Below the pieces are notes generated by a model. It ran no database searches and had not been told where the DNA came from. It saw nothing but the letters and a program-made list of their open reading frames with translations. Position numbers and translations under genes: made by a program. From Endomychus coccineus (Eukaryota; Arthropoda; Insecta; Coleoptera; Endomychidae), in the NCBI GenBank assembly GCA_958510875.1, contig OY294068.1, positions 84,354,116-84,418,115 on the forward strand: 64,000 nucleotides of DNA, read 5' to 3'. Below are positions 23,301 to 38,300 of the stretch, one piece after another (position 1 is the first letter of the stretch; every line of letters starts with the position of its first letter).

Positions 23301-26300
23301 GAACAGGAGTCATTAGGGTATTCCATACGATTTGATCTTATTTTGGCATTATATGCCTCTTTCGGAGCGTTTATTGTTTATTGCACATATATCTGGCTTC
23401 AACATATTTTGTTATGGTCTCCAGATATACCGCGCCAATATTGGTATGTTGTTTGTTTTGAAGCGACGGTCGTAGAACAGATTTTATTGAATCATCGCTT
23501 ACCAGATGACGGTGAGTTGTTGATATGAGGTAAGCTAGTTTCCATTCCTAGCCTGATATGTGCTAGGAATGGAAACTTGCTGTGGCACATTACGTTGGGT
23601 CATCAGATTCAAAACATACGCTTCTTCAAGGAAACTCGGAGAAAAACATGCGAAGACCGTCCCATTCAGCTGAGTTGTAATGCCAAACTGTGCGTGGAAA
23701 TGTTGGATTGGTTCGCGGAGTGATTTAGGGACAGGTCGTAGTGATGAGTAAATGATTAGTTTCCCAATATAGAATGGAGAAAAATAGACAGATATCGCCA
23801 AGTACAACTCGACTAAAAACAGGACTCTGAGACAAACTTGTACTTTTCCTTCATAATCATAAGTTCCCATATTAGAACATATTAGTAGAATTTAAATAAA
23901 TCAACTAAGCTTGTCCAAAATATAGATACCAACTCCAATAATTAATTAATATTGAAGGTAATGGTATCTGTAGATACATTTTTCAACCACAGTCTTATTA
24001 ATTAGAAGGAAAAGAGAACCATAAGTATTAATAGTAGATGATGTTCAAGTTTCGCATATTTCAAAGACAGTTTTTTCATTGGATAAGGATGATTGTTTCT
24101 TTTTATAGATCCAATATACAATTATATTTTCACATTTATATTTAACTATATATTTATGAAGATTAGACATGGGAAGTAAGATCAATGAGGTTTCAATATG
24201 TATTATAAACTAACGATCTGACACAATATTCTATTATATTATTTCTGAATAAATGAGATGATACTCAAAATATTGGTTTCAATAAATTAACAACATGAAC
24301 AAATTCACATATTAGGAAGAACATTCTTATATTGCCTTCTTCCGAATGATATTTCATTTCTCTCGACTTATTTTTTGCTTCCAACATCGAATTTTGGGCT
24401 GAAATACTTCTAATTATCAGGTCACTTGGTTATTGAAGTCCACGATATTTTCTTCTAATTTTTTCCAAATTCCAATACCCTATATCTTTGTAAGGAAGCG
24501 TGTTAGAACAAAAATGTGAATAAAAACTTTGTTTTAGAGACAAGAAATATGAATACAATTTCGGATAGTTTCGGCATTAAGAATGTGAAAATTCATTTTC
24601 AACTTATAAAGTTATGGAAATAGACCAGTAATTTGCACTAAATAAACAATGAATGTTTTTATTATCCACTATTGCTTACGTATGTTTCAACACACAGTGT
24701 CATCATCTGAGCTGAGTTATAAACTGAAGAACGGCTTTGTATTATAATGATTAATTATACTTATTAAGTGGAGGGGAATACCACCAGTTACAGAACATTT
24801 GAAGAACTACTAAGAAAATGATTAATAATTGATGAATGATAAATGTTTAATTGGTCAATTTAAACTACATTATTTTTGTCTTTAACATGTTTGACAATTT
24901 CCAATGATTCCAATATATTTAGTTTCGAGCCCTTCCGTCCGATATGTGAGATTTTGGGGATCTTGAGTGAAATTATGTTCAATTAGAAGATTAACATACG
25001 TTGTATGAATTATTAGACGTTTTATACGCAACTGTTTCATTGTGTTTCGATAGGAATTTTGAAATATGGTTTGTTGGTTTCCCGAAATTTGTTGGACTAA
25101 CATATTGACGTTCAGTGTCGATTTTTTGTTGAGGATATATTAGAGTTAACACGTGTTTGTTCAATTTCGGTTTTAAAATGTTTTCTACTATGGAAGTATT
25201 ATAATTATATAACCATTGGGTCGCTGAATACGATTCAGAAGCCAGATTTACCCGAATATCATCGTAGGGGTAGGAAATTTACGAAAATGGCTAATTTGAC
25301 ACGCTTCTGAACTTTCATTATTTTTGCATTTTAAAATTAGTTCGCAGTCGTATTGAGCGACCCAAAAAACCCTTGGTGCATTCGAAATGTCAAAAAACAC
25401 GTAAATTGCAAAATAACATATGTGGCTGCGAAATTGGCCAATTTCCTCGATTTTACCACCCCTACGATAGATTGCAAGTAAATGTGGCTACGGATTCGTG
25501 ATCAGCGACCCAAAAAACCTCCTTGGTGCATTCAAAATTCCTAAAACACGTAAATTGCAAAATAACATATTAGGGATTCAAAATTGACCAATTTTGTCAA
25601 TTTGAGCACCCCTACGATGGATTGCAAGTAAATCTGGCTACGCTTTCATGTTCAGCTTTTTTTGTAGAAAATAGAATTCAAGACTTGGAGATTCCGTGCC
25701 ATTTTCGCCCCTAATGGGTGGGGTTGGGGTTCCCAAGAGGTTTTGAGGTGTATGAATGATCCTGAGAACCTCCTGAAGCTAATGCAAAAGAAATATTTTG
25801 ATTCCAACTTACATGTTTGTAAGTAGTGGTAGTATGTAGTGGAAGGCAGGTATGTCATGGTATAATGGATGTAAGGAATTTTTGCGAATGACAGTGTCGG
25901 TATGTGTAGGTTTGTGATAATAGGAAACGAGTGTATAGAATTTGTCTGAGAAAGTCTAGAAGGTTAAGTGAACCGTTGATTTCTGTACTTCTGTAAATTC
26001 GATTCAAGAATGAAGGTTATTCACATATGTTGAAAACCAATTTAATTAACGTATTTTCCTGTGTTTCCAAGTAATCCATGAATATTTCCGCTGTGTTGGG
26101 TTTAATATTTATTATTGACCGTGAAATAATTTTGGTTCATACATAAACGGATTAAGCTTAAAATTTCCTCTTTAATAAGGGTTTTCATTAAAAAAGAAAT
26201 TTCAAACATAATCAGTTTATATATTAATCATTTTACGGTCAATAATGAATTTCAACTAAGTGGTCTACTTATGGTGTCCCTTTATCTCCATTACTAACAG

Positions 26301-29300
26301 AAATTTTTATGGATTACTTGGAAACACAGGTGCATATGTCAAAATTCCAACACTTGTTCTTATATTGGTACCTATCGTTATGTCGTCGATATCTTTCCAT
26401 GTTGGACAGGGATAACACGCCAATTAAATTCGTTTTTAACATATTTAAATAACCTACATTCTTACATCTAATTTACAGTAGAAACAGAAATCAGAGGTTA
26501 ATTGAACATTGTATACTTAAGTATTCCTCGGACATATTCTACACACATGTTTTCTATTTATCACAAATCTACACACACCGACACTGTTATTCACAAAAAT
26601 TCCTTACATCCTTCATCCCATAAATTAGGTGCCTTCCCTTCATTGATTCTTCGAATAATTAATATCCCTCAAAACGTAACAAACTACAACACAGAACTCA
26701 ACCGTAAACAATGATTACAACACATCTATAGTAGACAACATTTTGAAATAGGAATTGAACAAACACATGTTAACTCCAATAGATCCTCAATAAAAAATCG
26801 AAACTGAACGTCATTATGTTAGTCTAACATAACACCAGAAAACCAACAAGCAATATTTCAAAATTCCTATCGAAACTCAATGAAACAGTCGCATATAAAA
26901 CGTCTAATAATTTGCACAAATGTATAAATAATTCTAAGACAAAAAGAGATAAATTAAAAAATCTAGTGTTTGTAAGTTATGTTGTGATGACTGTAATGCT
27001 TTGTATATTGTACAAGCAGATAGCAGCTTTTACCAGAGACTTCAAGAACATATCAGTGCCACAGTTTGAAAAAGACCGATTCAACATATGCGATCCCGAA
27101 ATCTTACATATCGAACGGAAGGGCTTGAAAATGAATATACTGGAATCATTCGAGATTGTCAAACATGTTAAAGAGATAGGAATGAAGTAGTTTTGAATGA
27201 TCAATTGGACATTTATCATTCACCAATTATTAATCATCTCCTTAGTAGTTCTTTGAGTGTTCTGTAACCAGTGGTATTCCCCTCCACTTAATAAGTATAA
27301 TCATTATAATACAAATCCTGTGTGTTGAAACATATGTAAACAATAGTGGATAATAAAAACATTCATTGTTCAGTTAGTGCAAATTACTGGTTCTATTTCC
27401 ATAACTAATGGTATTCCCTTCTCTTAATAAGTATAATCATTATAGTATATAACCGTTCTCTGTCAATGTTACTTGCCACAAATACGTACAACAAGATGTT
27501 CCAACACACAAACAAAACGATACGACACAGCAAACCACGACCCCTAACTCAGCCCAAGGTTTGAAAAACCTAGAATGGCGATGTTCCAAGTGGCTAACTA
27601 AACAAACAGTCAAACAGACCGACACAAAATAAGCACATACCTACAACGCACACAAACACCCAACCACAGAACATAAACCAAATACAACCAATCAACGAAA
27701 ATTCAGACCCACCGAAACGGAAAAAGAATAAGATCTACCTGTTCCACCACAGAAGATCTTAGTTAGTTACATCCTCACTTCAGTTTATAGCTTAGCTCAG
27801 ATGATGACACTGTTTGTTGAAACATATGTAAGCAATAGTGGGAAGTAAAAACATTCCTTGTTTATTCAGTGCAAATTACTGGTTTCATTGCCATAACTTT
27901 ATAAGTTGAATAGCATTTTTGTATTTACTTCTAACTCACGCTGTATAATAATATGATAGTGGCATAGGACATTAAATAATGATTGTATACTATTTAATTT
28001 GATTTTATTGTAAAGAATATTGAAAATATAAAAATTACAACCGACAAGGTTGGCCCGCGCGTGTCGACAGATACTTCAATAGAATTTACAGAAGATGTAA
28101 AAAAGTATAACTTTCCTTGGTTCCTATAAGCCGCAGACACTGTATAACCATTTTCCTGCCATCTCTAGGCCAAATCTGATGTAACTGATTCCATTCAAGG
28201 TTTTTGCCGCCAAGCAATTTTGCAATTTAGTTTTTACCGAAATGATCGGGCTAAATCTTTTAAAGTATAATTTTCAGTCGCATCTTTATATTCCGTGACT
28301 CCAGTCTAGAATTGTACAGTTGAAGTTCTGCATCCCAAATGTATGTGCACTACGTTTCTCCATTGAGAGATAAGTCTATCAATGGTGATTTAATTCAATT
28401 GAATCTTCTTGGCTATTTCAACAATTGAAGGCTTTACTTCTATTGAAGTGTCTTGTACAGAGAATAGTAATCTTGAGCGCAGTTCTTGTATAAGTTTCAG
28501 GGTAAATTTAATGCATCGTTGGCGTGAATTGTTTTCTGCTCTAGGTTGGAGATGGCACTCACGTAATTTATTCTCGAAAGCAAATCTCATATAAGGCGAT
28601 GGGTCCAAATAACTGTCTATCTCTTGTATAAAAATGTCAACTCTCGCCGTTGGGTTCAGGATATGACCACTAGTCGATTCCACTAAGCAACTCAGATCTT
28701 GTAAAGCTTTGTTGGATCTACATCATTGCTCTCAAACAATTTGTTAACAACTCGAACTTCTTGTAAATGAGTTTCAAATACAACAAGTGGTCCGTTGGAT
28801 CATTTATATATATTATATATTGCTTCTACCACATAACATTTTTCTTCTCACCTAGCAACTTCGAACAAAAGCTTCAACTCATACCATTGGTCTAGAATAC
28901 GACTGTCTATGGGTTCAATGGATATTAATCGAGTATTGCATTGCTGCGGGATTTTCAAAGGATCTGAGCCACAGTTGATTGTTTGATACGTGTTTTTGTA
29001 GAACAACCGATGGTTTGAGGAATGGCTACACCAGTTGTATGTTTTACATATCAAAAATAAATTACGTGATAGTTTCTCTTTCGATGTATTGGATAGAGCT
29101 AATTGTAATGAGTGGCAAACACAGCGAACTAAAATCAAATTATCTTTGCTAGTTGCATATTATAATAATATATGACTCCTGTCATCATAGTGTCATTGTC
29201 AGTCCCAATTCCAATAAATTTCTCTATCTCCATGTTTAATGCGGATATTAACCCCCATTCCCTATACTATTTGCAGTGCCATCTTCCATTTCAACAAGGC

Positions 29301-32300
29301 CGAAAATTATATGCTTGGGAGATCTGCTGAAATATCTGATAAGATTCCAAACAATTCGGTTACAGACTTTTACGAAAAAATCAGATATTGTTTGACTGCA
29401 GGGAGCACCATTTTTCGCTGACTCCTTATATGCGCTATTGCTCATTCGTACTTAGTTGATGTGATATATTGTTTTAGACAGTAATACTCCGCTGTCATAT
29501 CGCTCCTGCAATATTTATAGAAGTACCATTTTCAAAAGGCACCAGACACACTTCAAACTCGGACATTTGTTCTCACTTGGCCGATAAAATTGATTATACT
29601 TTGTAGCCAGGTTTTCACGAGATTACTTCTCAGCATTCAAAAAAGGCAAAAAATTATAGTAATAATTGTATGTGCTCTGAACTCCAACAATGGAAATGAA
29701 GTCTAAAATCATCTTATCTCTGAAACTATGTGAATATAGCTTCAGTACGGTGTACCATTATAATTCTTTCCCATTATTTCCTATACAAATAAGCAATGAG
29801 CAGTGAGTACTAAATCAGAAATAAATGCGCTAAACTTGCCAAATTTGAAATGAAAAGTGATAAATCGGCATCAGTCCTCTCGTCGCTCAAAAGACTAAAG
29901 TAGCACAGGACCCAGAATGTCGGATATTCGGGTCTAGTAGGTCTTTTAGTTAATGGCGTCCTTCAAATATACAACCAGGATGGCCTACTTGGACAGTCTC
30001 ACGGTATCCACGCTACAACAGTTTCTTGTGAATTTCTCCATGTTAGGAGCACCTTACTGGATATATGAGTTACCTATTTCCTTTTACTTGAACAATTTTT
30101 CAGTAATATTGTCTCCACTCACCTCTCGTATATCGATCTTTCCATCTTGATTGTCATCATAAGCTTCCATGAAGCATGCCTTCAGTTCGATTAACATCTC
30201 ATCTGATACTGCCTAAGGACAAAGATATCGAAATAGTTTATTCATACATAACATGTAGTGCAATCCAACTTTGAATCTACCTACAATCCTGAATAGCTTT
30301 GAGACATGAGGTCCACCATTCTAGGAAACAGAAGTACTTGATGTTTATTGTTTCTATTATCATATGTTCTGGTAAAAAAATAGCGAAAAGGATTGCAATT
30401 TATTGCAAAATTTTGGATCACTCTCAACTTCTTTGGCTGGCTGACATACAACTATATGGCTCGTTGTGAACAAGTCGAATCATTTTGATGGAATTAAAGA
30501 TAAATCATGAATTAAACTAATTGATTCAGCTGGAAATAAATTTGGATAATACCTTGCCTTTTCCCTTTAAAAGTGATAAACTTTCTTTAGAAAGGGTGTG
30601 ATCTATATTTAAAATAGATTCTGGTAATGCTGATTTATACAATTTTATTTCACTATTATTCTTCTTTATTTGAGAGAAACGTTTTTTTTAACGAGATAGA
30701 ACATTTATTCTAGTTAGACCCCCATCGCATTTGGAACATTATTCACAATAAATTTGTCTCGAATCGGATTTTTAGTTTATTCTTGCATCTATAAACCGGT
30801 TTTATTGAAAATTTAGGAAAACATTATGGAATTTATTAACTATAGAAAGATGATAAGTGATCCGTTCAAATGTCATCGAATTATTTGAAAGTTATGGTTC
30901 TAATAGGGTTAAATGCGTTCCACTTGACGTTTTTGGTTCATAATTAACTTATTTATCAAAGAATTGTCGTATCGATTGTCCGTCGCTCACCTTCGTTTTG
31001 ATAATTTATCTAGTTCAAGGAGTTTATTAATAAACCTGCCGAATGTAAGATAAGGTATTGTCTACTTTCTATGTTCCGTTAATGCATAAATTATTAGTAT
31101 GATGATTTTGCGAATACTCCATTCTAATAGAAGTTAAATGTACTATCTACTATAGAATCAAGGGTAAAAATATAGAAAAAGCAAACTAGTTTTAGGATCA
31201 TCTAAACCGTTTTTGAGTCATTCCCATTTTCAGAGGAGTCGTATATTTATAATATCTCTACCTGTTATTCCACTGAGATTCTCTTAGGTCAGAACGATAT
31301 AAGGTCATATTGGAACTATTGTTGCTGTAAATGACATTTTTTAATGAATCTGCGGACCAAAAAATGTTTGAATAAACAATATTTTATCAGAATGCTGCGA
31401 TATTAGTTATACCATATCTTTGGAAATCGAACAGAAGGCAATCATAATTGGGGGAACTTACTGAAAAAAAAGTATATGAATTATATTCCGTCGATTCATA
31501 GTATACTTGGGAATGAAGTAGCGAAGTAATTTATAATTCTCATGCTATTTTTACAAATCCACTAACTGTTCTGTTTTGAAGATAGTTCTTTAGGCATTGA
31601 CATGTGTCAACTGTGTCTTAATAGATAATACGAAGAATAAGGCCTTATTCCTTGCAATATCTGTTGAGATTACTGGAATGAGTGATCTTTTTAAAATTGA
31701 ATATTTCAAAACAAGGTGACAGAAAAGTTTTTGATACTTTATTTTATTGAATATATTATGTAAGAAAGTAAAGTTGCATTTTGATTGCACGTGTAGTGAA
31801 GTTCAGATCAATCTGAAACCATATACTCCCGCCGTCCCTCTTGAGATATTCGAATAAGTCGGTCGGTATACAGACAATTTCAATCATCTGCCAACACCAT
31901 ATGTATCAACTCAACAGAAATAGAATGATTCTTTTCATAACAAGATAGAAAGAGAGAGAGCTTGAACGCTGATGATGAATTCAATACTCACCTCTGGTCC
32001 AACATCTGTGATATTCGCGCTAGAAACAAATTCCCTCAAAAAGCCGTCTAATTCAGTTCCTTCAATATAACCATTGCCTGAAACAAAGTAGGGATGAAAC
32101 GTAGATAATAAGTAAGAATTTCAATAAAGGGAAAGGAAATTTCGAATTCAGCTTGATAAATACAACAAATAATTGTATATTTGATTCAGGAGAAATGTTC
32201 AACGTTGACTTTCAAAAAAAACTGTCAAAGTTTTAGTCTATAACCAAGTTGTATTTATTACAGTAATAAATCAGTACCATAATCAATAGACATACCTTCC

Positions 32301-35300
32301 AGGATCAAACTAAAGTGAAATTGATACCTTGTGGAGTTTCTTGCGGTCGAATACCTTTTATGACACACTGAATATTTATCTACTCTTTCTTGGATCACTC
32401 TTCATTCTGATTCAATTCTAGCTCCACTGATCTTTTCTATATGAATTTGGCATTTCTGTGATGTGAAATCATCAGGAAAAACACGTGTAGATAACGAAAA
32501 TTCAAATTTACATGAACTGCAAATGTTTGTTACTTTGCAGTTTAATTTATATTGAAATTTCCGTATTATTTCATTATTCTACAAATATTCTAGACAGCTT
32601 TCACCGATTCACTCCATGATTTCATAATATACAACCAGAGGAAATGGATAAAATATGCTGAGTTGTATAAAAATTGATCATATGATATGTATATAATATG
32701 TATTGTGGTTCTGTACAATTTGCTATGTATTATATGGATCATCATCGGGAATTAACAGATTGTAATTTTGTGTCAAACCGCCAAGAACGGGCGAATAGCT
32801 CTGGAAATATGAGCCACGAGTAATTTCAGATTCAACTTAAAAAAAATAAATAATGAATTCATCTCACGCAGTATAAATATCTTGTCAATCATGTCACTAT
32901 AACCAAACGGAAATGTTCGAAGAACATCGTGTGAGCCAGTGATGAAATGTTGAGATAAGAGATAGGCATTTCGAATTTTTTTGAAAGCTTGATGGTTACA
33001 CCTATAGAGTTTGCCGTTCGATAGAAAAATGAAGTCTCGTAGGTTGAAAATGAAGGGGTGACTAGCTTGAGCTCATATATTTTCCTCACGTGGTTGAATA
33101 ATATACAAAAATGCTGATGAACACAGACTACCGGGAATATCTGGAGAAAAGGGAGAGATCGATAACCTTCTAACGATGTTCTAGAGAAGTTATTTCCAGT
33201 CAGACGAATAGATCTCTTCTGGATAAGATCTTAAAGTTCATGTGTCTCACTCTTCTGACTTTATTGGATGATATAGGGGCTCCAGATGAGAAACCGGTAT
33301 GGAGTGTACCATAATCTGCAAAGCTGCGGACGGGACAGGTCCAGCAGATCGTTGTCATAGAGCGGAAACAAACTAGGTACCAATATCGGTCCCTGGAGAA
33401 CACCAGAGTTGAAATTCATTGTATGTAGGATACTTCGTCAACCACCACATGAAGTGATCTATCTGACAGAAAACTCGATAGTCAGCGACAGAGTTGAGGG
33501 TACAATCTATATGACGGAAGTTTCTCAAGAAGGTCTTGGTGCCAGACTCGGTCAAATACCTTGGAGAATCTAATGCTACTGTGTTACGTAGACAAGTCTC
33601 CGGCTGATCTCTGCTGACGAAAGTCATATTGCCGGTCGTTCGTGTTAGGACGAGACAAAAACCATTCATTACCAGTCGAAGGGGCACTGCTAACACGAGT
33701 GTGAGCCATGTAAGAACCTGAGAAGTTTCGCGCAAGCAACAGCTCCTTGTCTATTATTTACCAAGGGGTTAAGCACTTATTCCGGCCTATAAATTATTGG
33801 AACGTCTTCAGAGCTCAAAAGATGATCTAATGCTTCTTCCAATAACGGGTATAGCCCGCCAGTGGCTAAAAATATGTTTATGTTGTCGATACCAGCAAAC
33901 AAAAATTGACGGAAATGTATCTAAAAAGGTTGAAGCACTTTATGGAGTGCCACACGGGGTGAACTAGGTCCGTAACTCTTTTCACAATACAATATATAAA
34001 CGATGTGAATGAATATTTGACAAACAATTTTGTAAACCCTTATGTGGATGATACAATATCATCAGTAATAGGATCTGACCATCCAAGTACTAGTTAATAT
34101 TATTAATGGGGAATTAAACGTGTTGGCAAATTGGCTTGAGATTAAGAAGTGGAAATTGATTTCATCCAAAACAAAATGCATGATTATGAGTAGTCGAGAA
34201 AATTACAACTTATTTGAAGAAAAATATAATTTTATGGATAACGAAAATATTGTGATATTACAGAAAATTGAATATCTCGAGTTAAGACTCGATCCACACC
34301 TAAGCTTGAGCCAACACATTGATTATACTTGTAAGAAATTGGGTGGCAAAATTGTTTTTTCTACTACTAGCTGTGAAGTTGATAATTATTGCGTCTCCTA
34401 GCCTGCTGAGAAGTTGAATTTCTCTAGTAGTGGTTAATAACTTTTTCTATTGTTGACCTAGGTTAATAATGAACAAACTCAAATGTTTTGAGAATCCAGG
34501 GATAGCTGTTTAACAAAAACTTGTGCAACGTGATTTTGTATACCCAGGAGATTGTCTTTAACGTATTTGCTGCTTGAAATTACCTAACACGATCAAATTA
34601 TTTGAATAAAAAAATGCCATTAGTTTAAAATTCGCGCTCAACATGAATGACTGATGACATTTGTGAATCGTGACCGTAACCTACAACGAGTGCCGAACAG
34701 AGCCGAGCTTGGTTAAGTTACAAAACTATTTAAACAAAATAAGAGTAAGACCACGAGAACACAGAATTAGCAGAAGACGACATTGAATAAAACTGACTAT
34801 TTTTCAAGTGAGTAACCTTGCTACAGGCTACAGATAATAGATGGTTTTGTAAATTTTAGGTTAGTATTCGACTAAGTGAAAACAAGATTTCAGTAGTGAA
34901 AACGATAGAAAAGGGAAGTAGTTGATCTCAACATAGAATAATGTGCCCATAGAGTAGTAAGTAGAAATCATCTCTACGGTTTTGGTACTGAACCAAACTG
35001 TCTGTACAGTAACTTTTTCTGCGATTTCTCGCATTTCTGGAGGTTTGCAATTTAAATTTTCCCTCATTTCGGCTTTTCACATGTATACGTAATGTATACG
35101 TAAATATTTCAACAATATTGTTCGTGAGAAATGTCATTTAATAGAAATGTCAAAATTGATTTCCAGCCTACTTACTTTTTATCAGACAGAAATTACGCAA
35201 GCATACGTATCAAATTGTTTACTTTATTTAACTTAAAAATATTGAATTCTAGTTTAATGTGCTAGTGATGGAAAAAATAGTACATACACCACGGTGGTGA

Positions 35301-38300
35301 AGACATTTATAGACCTCGCACCTTATCTTGATGCTCGGTCAATAATAATAGGCTTCAACACCTTGGTATATAATATACTATTTTTCATAGAATAGCTGCG
35401 AAACTTACTACTTAGGCAAAAACAAGTATTATTCATCCACATTTTATATATTGCGTTTCATCGTTATTCTCATGTTCTAAGGAAGATATAAATAGGCTGC
35501 AGATCTCACAAAACAAAGTTATGCAAATTCTATTGAGGTGTTATAGATATGCAAGTGTTACACACATGTTGCAAAGGATAACATTTTTAAACTTCACTCA
35601 AATCATAGAGGAAGCATGTCAGACGTTTATAAGTTATGAGTGACAAACACGGTCGTATATACAGGTCTGGAAACTCGAGGCTGTTTCCTATGTGACAAGT
35701 GAGTCCGCTAAGCGTCATCTGTTGTGTAGAACCAAAAGGGTGGCGCATGAGTCGAGGGATGTTCTCTGGCACGTATACGACCGTGTTTGAACGATATGAC
35801 TCCTAATCCTGACATCCTGACAACATACTTCGATCCATGCGTCAGCTGGTGGCTGAGCGAGGGACTACGAGTTTGGCGACATATAAGAGACTCATGTCAA
35901 ACATATAGTTTCCAGATCAGTATATACGACCATGGTAACAAATAACCAACTATCTATGTACCTTTTATTTAAAAAAAGGGATTTTATGGAATACATCCTA
36001 AGAAGTAGAAATAATTATTTTGTAGAAGGCTTAAAAAGGTAATATAATTTACAAATCCAAACTAAAGAGGCTATAAGTGTAAAAATTGAAAAAAAGACTC
36101 AGAAGTGTGTACTTTGAAGTCTAAAGGGGTAAAAACAATGACAATTATTTATGTTCTTATGCAGTACCTGAGAAATAAAATAGTCAAAATCCCATGGGAC
36201 ATTTGTGATGTACTATCTTCAACATTTTCAGCTATCGAAAGTAAGCAGCCTTCAAGATTTTTGTAACCATGGAAAAAAATGAATTTCGTATCTTGATCTT
36301 GAGCAACGCTTGTTGAAAAGTATGGGGACTCCTCACAATCGATTGGGAGAATTCATGAGTGATTCATTGATTTTCGTTGTGTTAGTATGAACACAAAGGA
36401 CGCCGAATGTGCTAGTCGTCCAATTGAGGTTACAACGCCATAAATTGTCGATAAAATCCATGGTATGATTTTAGACGATCGGCGAGTTAAAGTGCACAAG
36501 ATTACTGAGGCTATGGGCATCTTAACCGAACGGGTACAGATTACAGAACATTCTACATACATTTTTGAATATGAGAAAGCTATCTGCCAGATAGGTGCCG
36601 CATTTGCTCCCTGTTGACAACGGGCGCGACCGTGTGAAAACTTCGAAGAAGTGTTTGGCGATGTTCAAGCGCGATAAGAAGGACCTTTCGCGCCAGTGGG
36701 CGAAACATGAATCCATCACAACACACCAGAGACTAAAGAGCAGGCGAAACAGTGGACAGTGGCGAATCGAAGCCAAAAAAGGCCAAAGTGGATTCATCGG
36801 TTAACAAAGTCATGGCGACAGTTTTTTGATATGCACACGGTATCGTCCATATCGATTATCTTGAAAAGAGCAAAACGATCACTGGCATATATCATACGAG
36901 AGTTGTTGGATCAATTCGACGCCGAGTTAAAGCGAAAGCGACCGCACTTGGCAAAGAAAAAATGGTCTTCCACCAGGAAAATGCACCGGCTCACAGGTCC
37001 GAAGTCGCAATGTAGTCCAAGCAATAGACGACGGCCTAATGTTAAATTTGTAGAAATCAATACTTGGAAAAAAAATATGAGCGTGTAGGAAATTAAATTT
37101 AAAGGTGAGTTTCTGTTTCATGCAACTCGATCCGGAATGGCGAACATAACCTAAAAATTTGACAAAGTTGCAAAAAGCTGTTTTTCTTGAATAAGTAAAA
37201 AACTATAGCTCGGATCGGAAAAAGTTGAATGAGGTCAATCAATTCGCTTCTATAGTAGTCATCGATATCTTCCATTCGAGTTATATTGAAAAAACCGTTG
37301 AAAATTGGGGTATCGAGAAATCGTTAACTATAACGTTTCTATACTTGCTATTTGCTGTACGTATAGTCCATGACAAGTTAGCGGAGCAATTCTTTTTTAA
37401 ATTCAAAATATCGATTATTTTCCGAGATATATCGATTTTTCGAAAAAAAGGCGTTCTCATAAATTGACTAGATCTTCTCTGCAGATGATCGTAGAGTAAC
37501 GATTCCGGGCTTATTTTCTTCTTGAAGAATTGTGCTATAATGCTATCGAAGAAATCTAGCAATTTTCCAAATTTGAAGGGTAAAAAAATTATTTTAAAAA
37601 ATTGCACCTTTTTTGAACATATTTTTTCCAGATAAGTTGTACAATTTCCATTTTAGGTGATTGTCTTTGACGGAAATCGATTCCTGAAATTTTTTCACGA
37701 ATTACCTTTTGGACCAGACATAATTTTTTAATTTCAAAAAAATCTGAGACGCAATAAACATTTTACGGAAGTGTACATTATGGATGTTAATGTTAAATAT
37801 CTACATCTCCAATTCAAAAATACTAGGATACGTATTAGAAATTGAGTAACAAACTGAAGCGTACGCGGCTGCCGGAGCGAGCGGCGGAGTGGGGAAAACT
37901 GATTTCGTGCGTTCAAAGTGGGTTGTGCTTGCAAAATCTTCAATATTTCGGCTTCTGGATAACGTACAAAAAACTTTTGTACTCAATCTGGGGTAGCTCG
38001 ACGAGATAAACACGAATATCATATTTATTTTCGCCTTAGAAGCAAAATAGACTCGAAAATATTCTTTTTTACATTTCCAATTTGTTTCACTTTTACGTCA
38101 TTTAAATTATTATTTATCATCGAAACAGTATTTTCCTTGTAATACCTCGAATGTTTTAATTAGTGAATCATACTGAAGTTATACTGGCGGATCTCTTTAA
38201 TAATTATTTAATTATTTCAGTAAATAATTTTTTATGATACAAAATCAAATAAATGCAACATATTGAGATAAGTTTGCAAATTCATTTATTTACAAAATGA

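Larger units (their letters stand above)
24599..27910. mobile_element. 3.3-kb palindrome of two head-to-head Penelope-like element ends
   Basis: The outer ends are inverted complements: 24599-24740 against 27770-27910 (aagttatggaaatagaccag / the complement of ctggtttcattgccataactt). So are the coding parts, the 25860-26080 block against 26310-26640, and the centre, where ttaaaatttcctctttaataag and its near complement meet around 26180-26190 with only about 8 unpaired bases. The left arm codes on the minus strand and the right arm on the plus strand, so the two copies are joined 5' to 5'. The left arm has an extra block (25210-25850, including a tandem repeat); the right arm has an extra 370 bp (27410-27780) between two 3' ends. 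Confidence 0.75.

Noticed and set aside
23283..23870. Two convergent small ORFs (81 and 111 codons)
   Set aside because: They look protein-like at first sight but match no family I know, have no splice or promoter support, and lie between retroelement relics.
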